64,000 nucleotides of DNA. It comes from Podocnemis expansa (Eukaryota; Chordata; Testudines; Podocnemididae). The first letter of the stretch is position 1. Each line of letters opens with the position of its first letter. Shown here piece after piece: positions 60,432-64,000 of the stretch. The stretch spans positions 35,636,464-35,700,463 of the forward strand of contig ML682005.1 of assembly GCA_007922195.1 (NCBI GenBank), read 5' to 3'. The position numbers were made by a program, and so were the translations under genes. Below the pieces are notes generated by a model. The model did not search any database. It saw only the letters and a program-made list of their open reading frames with translations, and was not told where the DNA came from.

Positions 60432-61003
60432 TCAGAACGCAATTCTTACAATAGCTGGCACCTGGGGTGAGTGGTGAGGAGCGTGCCCTTTAATGGAGCG
60501 GTCCAAAGAAGCAGCTCTGGCACACCAGGAGCAAAGCTCCGCTTGTCCCGCTGTAGTTGCAGCTCTGCACCCAGGGGCAAACTTCTTGCCCTTAGCTTGA
60601 CAGAGATTATGGAAGACACAGCAGGCGGCTATAACGGCAGGAATGCTGTGTAGCTTCTGCTCCTCATTTAAGTCCAGCCTGCCATAAAGGCATGTCCAAT
60701 GGGCCTTGAGTCTCCCAAAGGCACGCTCAGTCATTTCTGCACCTACTTAGCCTGTTATTGAACTGTTTCTTGCTAGTATCTTGGTTGCCTGTATAAGACT
60801 TTATGAGCCATGGCATCAGCAGTTAGGCTGGGTCTCCCAGGATCACTATGGGCATCTCCATATCCCACATCTTAAGTTTTTCATCGAGGGAAAAGGTCTC
60901 TGTTTGTAACTTCCAGTCCAGTCCTGTATTCCTGAAGAGACAAGCATCATGTACCCTTCCCAACCAACTAGCATTGATAGCTGTGAAACAGCCCTGGTGA
61001 TCA
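60432..61003 (-). pseudogene. Harbinger DDE transposase, C-terminal part, broken
   Basis: Minus-strand pieces in order: DHQGCFTAINASWLGR, VHDACLFRNTGL, KLKMWDMEMPIVILGDPA, a TAA stop where YPL is usual, MPWLIKSYTGNQDTSKKQFN, NRLSRCR. One extra base then shifts the frame, followed by MTERAFGRLKAHWTCLYGRL and IPAVIAACCVFHNLCQ. The GDPA aspartate and the RAFGRLKARW-like motif with its glutamate are typical of the HARBI1 and DDE_Tnp_4 family. Inactive because of the stop, the shift and the CR1 insertion. Confidence 0.85.
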
Positions 61004-61186
61004 TGGAATCATAGAATCCTAGGGTTGGAAGGGACCTCATAGGTCATCTAGTCCAACCCCCTGCCAGAGGCAGGACCACTCCCACTAAACCATCCCAGTC
61101 ATGGTTTTGTCCAGCCGGGCCTTAAACACCTCCAAAGATGGAGACTCCACCACCTCCCTTGGCAGCTCATTCCAAGGCTTCACCAC

Positions 61187-62903
61187 TCACCTAGTAAAAA
61201 AGTTTTTTCTAATATCCAGCCTCGACCTCCCTAACTGCAACTTGAGACCATTGCTCCTCGTTCTGTCCTCTGTTACCACCGAGAACAGTCGAGCTCCATC
61301 TTCCTTACAGCATCCCTTCAAGTAGTTGAAGGTTGCTATCAAATCCCCCCTCAATCTTCTCTTCTGCAGACTAAATAAGCCTAATGCTTTCAGTCTTTCC
61401 TCATAGGGCTTGTGCTCCAGCCCTTTAATCATTTTGGTTGCCCTCCTCTGAACTCTCTCTAGCATGTCCCTGTCCTTTTTGTAGTGGGGAGCCCAAAACT
61501 GAACACAGTATTCTAGATGTGGCCTCACCAGTGCAGAATAGAGGGGAATGATCATATCCCTTGATCTGCTGGTAATACTTCTTTTGATGCAGCCCAGTAT
61601 GCCATTGGCCTTTTTGGCCGCAAGAGCACACTGCTGACTCATATCTAGCTTCCCATCCACCATGACCCCCAGGTCCTTTTCTACACTGCTGCTACTTAAC
61701 TGAATGTTTCCCAGCCTGTAGCAGTGCATGGGGTTTTTTCCGTCCCACATGCAGGATTTTACACTTGTCCTTATTGAACTTCATAAGATTTTTATTGGCC
61801 CATTGTTCCAATTTATATAGGTCTCCCTGAATCCTGTCCTTGCCCTCCAACATGTCTACTGGTCCCCCCAGCTTGGTGTCATCCGCAAACTTACTGAGAA
61901 TGCAGTCTATTCCATCATCCAGATCATTGATGAAAATGTTGAACAGAACCGGCCCCAGGACCGACCCCTGGGGCACACCACTCGTGACTGGTTGCCAGCT
62001 AGACATGGAACCATTGATTCCTACACGCTGAAACCGTTGATCTAGCCAGTTTTCTATCCACCTTATAGTCCACCTATCCAACCCCTACTTCCTTAATTTG
62101 CCAATGAGAATGCTGTGGGAAACTGTATCAAAAGCCTTACTAAAATCAAGGTATATGACATCAACGGTTCTTCCTGCATCCAGAAAACCAGTCATCTGAT
62201 CATAGAAGGAAATGAGATTGGTCAGACATGATTTACCCTTGGTAAATCCATGCTGACTGTTCCTGATCACTTTATTTTCTTCTAAGTGTTTGAGGATGGA
62301 TTCTTTAAGAATCTGCTCCATAATTTTGCCAGGGATTGAGGTGAGGCTGACTGGTCTATCATTCCCCGGATCCTCCTTTTTCCCTTTCTTGAAAATAGGC
62401 ACTACATTTGCTTTTTTCCAACCCTCTGGCACCTCCCCTGTTCTCCATGAGTTTTGAAAAATAACGGCCAGCTGTGCTGCTATCTCATCGGCCAATTCCC
62501 TCAGCACCCTTGGATGCAGTTCGTCCGGCCCCATGGACTTGTGCATATCCAGCTTCTTTAAGCAGTCCCTAATCTGACCTTCTGTCACCAAGGGCCTCTC
62601 TTCTTCTCTCCCATCTGCCATACCCATGGTAGTGGGCTGGGAGCTGACCCTGCCTGTGAAAACTGAAGCAAAAAAAGCATTGAGCACTTCAGCTTTTTCT
62701 TCATCCTCTGTCACGAGGATGCCTGCCCCATTCAGCAAGGGACCTACACCATCCCTGATCCTCTTCTTGTTATTAACATACTTGTAGAACCCCTTCTTGT
62801 TATCCTTTACATCCCTCGCTAGCCACAGCTCCATTTGTCCTTTGGCCTTTCTGATTTTATCCCTGCAGTCCCTAGCAATATCTTTATATACCTCCTTAGT
62901 CAT
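61187..62903 (-). pseudogene. CR1 ORF2, reverse transcriptase part
   Basis: Three adjoining frames. 62903-62085: KAKGQMELWLARDVKDNKKG, VNNKKRI, VGPLLNGAG, SMGPDELHPRVLRELADEIA, NVVPIFKKG, YLDFSKAFDTVSH. A TAG follows LRK, where CR1 usually has Cys. 62081-61692: [30 protein letters not shown] (catalytic FADD). The frame then shifts at a run of six A (61735-61740). 61750-61187: [59 protein letters not shown]. Only two stops and one homopolymer shift separate it from an intact frame. Confidence 0.9.
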
Positions 62904-62915
62904 CTGACCAAGCTT

Positions 62916-63911
62916 CTACTTCCTGTACGATTCCTTTTTATGTTTAAGCTCAGAGCAGAGTTCTCGGCTAAGCCATTCTGGCTGCCTCACATGTTTATTC
63001 TTTCTCCTAACTGGAATGGCAACTTCCTGTGCCCTTAGCAGGGTTTCTTTAAAATATAACCAGCTTTCTTGGACTCCTTTCCCCTTCAGATTAGCTTCCC
63101 AAGGGATCCTGCCCATCAGTTCCCTGAGGGAGCCAAAATTTGCTCTTTTGAAGTCCAGGGTTTGTGTTTTGCTTCTTTCCTTCCTTCCTTTAATCAGCAT
63201 CCTGAACTCAACCATGTCATGGTCACTATTGCCTAGCTTGCCATTTACCTCTACCTCCCTGATCAATTCTTCCCTGTTTGTGAGCAGCAGGTCAAGAGGT
63301 GCAAGGCCCCTACTTGGTTCCTGCAGCATTTGTACTAGAAAGTTGTCACCAACACTCTCTAAAAATTTCCTGGATTGCCCATGCGCTGCTGTATTGGCCT
63401 CCCAGCAGATGTCAGGGTAACTGAAGTCCCCCATCAGCACCAGGGCCTGTGATCTACAAGCTTCCGCTAGTTGTCCATAGAACACCTCATCCACCTCCTG
63501 CTTCTGGTTTGGTGGTCTATAGCAGACCCCCACCACAACATCCCCCTTGTTGCTTTCCCCTCTCAATGTAACCCACAGACTTTCTACTGGCACGCTTCCA
63601 CTTCCATAATGGAGCTCTGAGCAGTCATAGAGCTCTTTTACATATAGTGCTACTCCTCCCCCTCTTCTTCCCTGCCTGTCTTTCCTGAACAGTTTATACC
63701 CATCCATGGCAGAGCTCCAGTCATGCAGACTATCCCACCACGTCTCCTTTATTCCTATGATATCATAGTTCCTTGCTTGCACTAGTACTTCCAATTCTTC
63801 CTGTTTATTTCCCAGGCTCCTCGCATTAGTGTATAGGCACCTAAGATACCCGGCCGATTGCCCTACTTTGTCATGTTGATTTCCAATTCTGTTACATATA
63901 CCTCCTTGCAT
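62916..63911 (-). pseudogene. CR1 ORF2, endonuclease part
   Basis: 331 open codons of apurinic-type endonuclease: CLYTNARSLGNKQEELE, YDIIGIKETWWD (catalytic Glu), GGGVALYVKE, VVVGVCYRPPNQ, LVLMGDFSYPDICWE (the GDFN-like site with Asp), and GNSDHDMVEF (the SDH triad). It ends at a TAG in SYRK-stop-KLGQ; a Trp codon is usual there, so this is probably a single substitution. Confidence 0.88.
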
Positions 63912-64000
63912 TTTTTCTTGGTGTTCTCCTCTCCCACTCTCCTCACGTATTGGGGCTTCAGTAGAGCACTTAAGACAATTATTTGATCCCCCCCCCCGGG

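Larger units (their letters stand above)
58261..64000. mobile_element. PIF/Harbinger transposon, autonomous type, interrupted by CR1 and cut by the window edge
   Basis: The left end GGCCTTGTCTCCGCTTG follows TAA (58258-58260), the usual target triplet. Inside are a plus-strand Myb-like gene (58614-59132) and a minus-strand transposase (60432-61003), the two-gene plan of Harbinger elements. At about 61003 the transposase is cut by a CR1 insertion that extends past the window, so the transposase N-terminus and the right end should lie beyond 64000. Confidence 0.75.
61003..64000 (-). mobile_element. CR1 LINE, long and little decayed, 5' end outside the window
   Basis: On the minus strand ORF2 is followed by a short 3' UTR ending in the CR1 tail (plus strand GGAATCATAGAATCC near 61005, the ATTCTATG-type octamer). 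Its right side continues past 64000. It is inserted in the Harbinger transposase. Much better preserved than the CR1 pieces at 15290, 16897 and 33085, so it is the youngest CR1 here. Confidence 0.92.

Overview
The window is nuclear DNA of a vertebrate, most likely a turtle. The evidence is two conserved vertebrate genes with introns, a very high density of Penelope-like retroelement (PLE) ends of the reptile type, CR1 LINEs, a tRNA-derived SINE with a CR1-like tail, and Harbinger and hAT elements. A soft-shelled turtle is my guess, from the wording of the PLE end, and is not proven. Most open reading frames in the window lie in repeats or are chance.

Genes. (1) Minus strand, 2202-2336: first coding exon of CYB5A (cytochrome b5 type A), inside a CpG island (about 2100-2720). 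The rest of the gene lies left of the window, so 1-2201 is its intron 1. (2) Plus strand, 12508-35050: the orthologue of human C18orf63 (DUF4708 family, function unknown). I reconstructed it exon by exon from the genomic sequence: 12 coding exons with matching splice phases, giving about 710 codons. A second CpG island (about 8500-8790) is a candidate promoter. The two genes lie head to head, as they do next to each other on human chromosome 18. Two features of C18orf63 stand out. Exon 7 carries a frameshift that stops the reading frame at 23349. The intron after exon 9 begins with a perfect U12-type AT-AC-class donor (ATATCCTTT), has a branch-site match near its end, and ends in AG.

Regions. 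1-2100: CYB5A intron 1 with PLE ends and a SINE. 2100-2720: CYB5A promoter. 2834-7800: nested DNA transposons and PLE ends. 8500-8790: CpG island. 9040-9577: two MITEs. 10640-12470: apparently unique. 12473-35128: C18orf63, its introns holding CR1 pieces, palindromic MITEs, PLE copies, LTR-like blocks and one 10-N assembly gap (25111-25120). 35586-44080: intergenic, with a palindromic element carrying GC-rich tandem repeats, a hAT-like element with a G-rich element inside it, and PLE copies. 44971-51301: an apparent 6.3 kb hAT-ended block filled with later insertions, including a PLE with readable reverse transcriptase and GIY-YIG endonuclease. 51310-58260: mostly unique, with one solo LTR (53184-54203). 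58261-64000: an autonomous-type PIF/Harbinger transposon (Myb-like gene plus DDE transposase) interrupted by a long CR1 LINE that runs off the window edge.

No tRNA or rRNA genes, CRISPR arrays or prokaryotic features were seen. The new biology, if any, lies in the frameshifted but otherwise well-preserved C18orf63, its minor-spliceosome intron, the hammerhead-like fold in the PLE ends, and the layered transposon nests.
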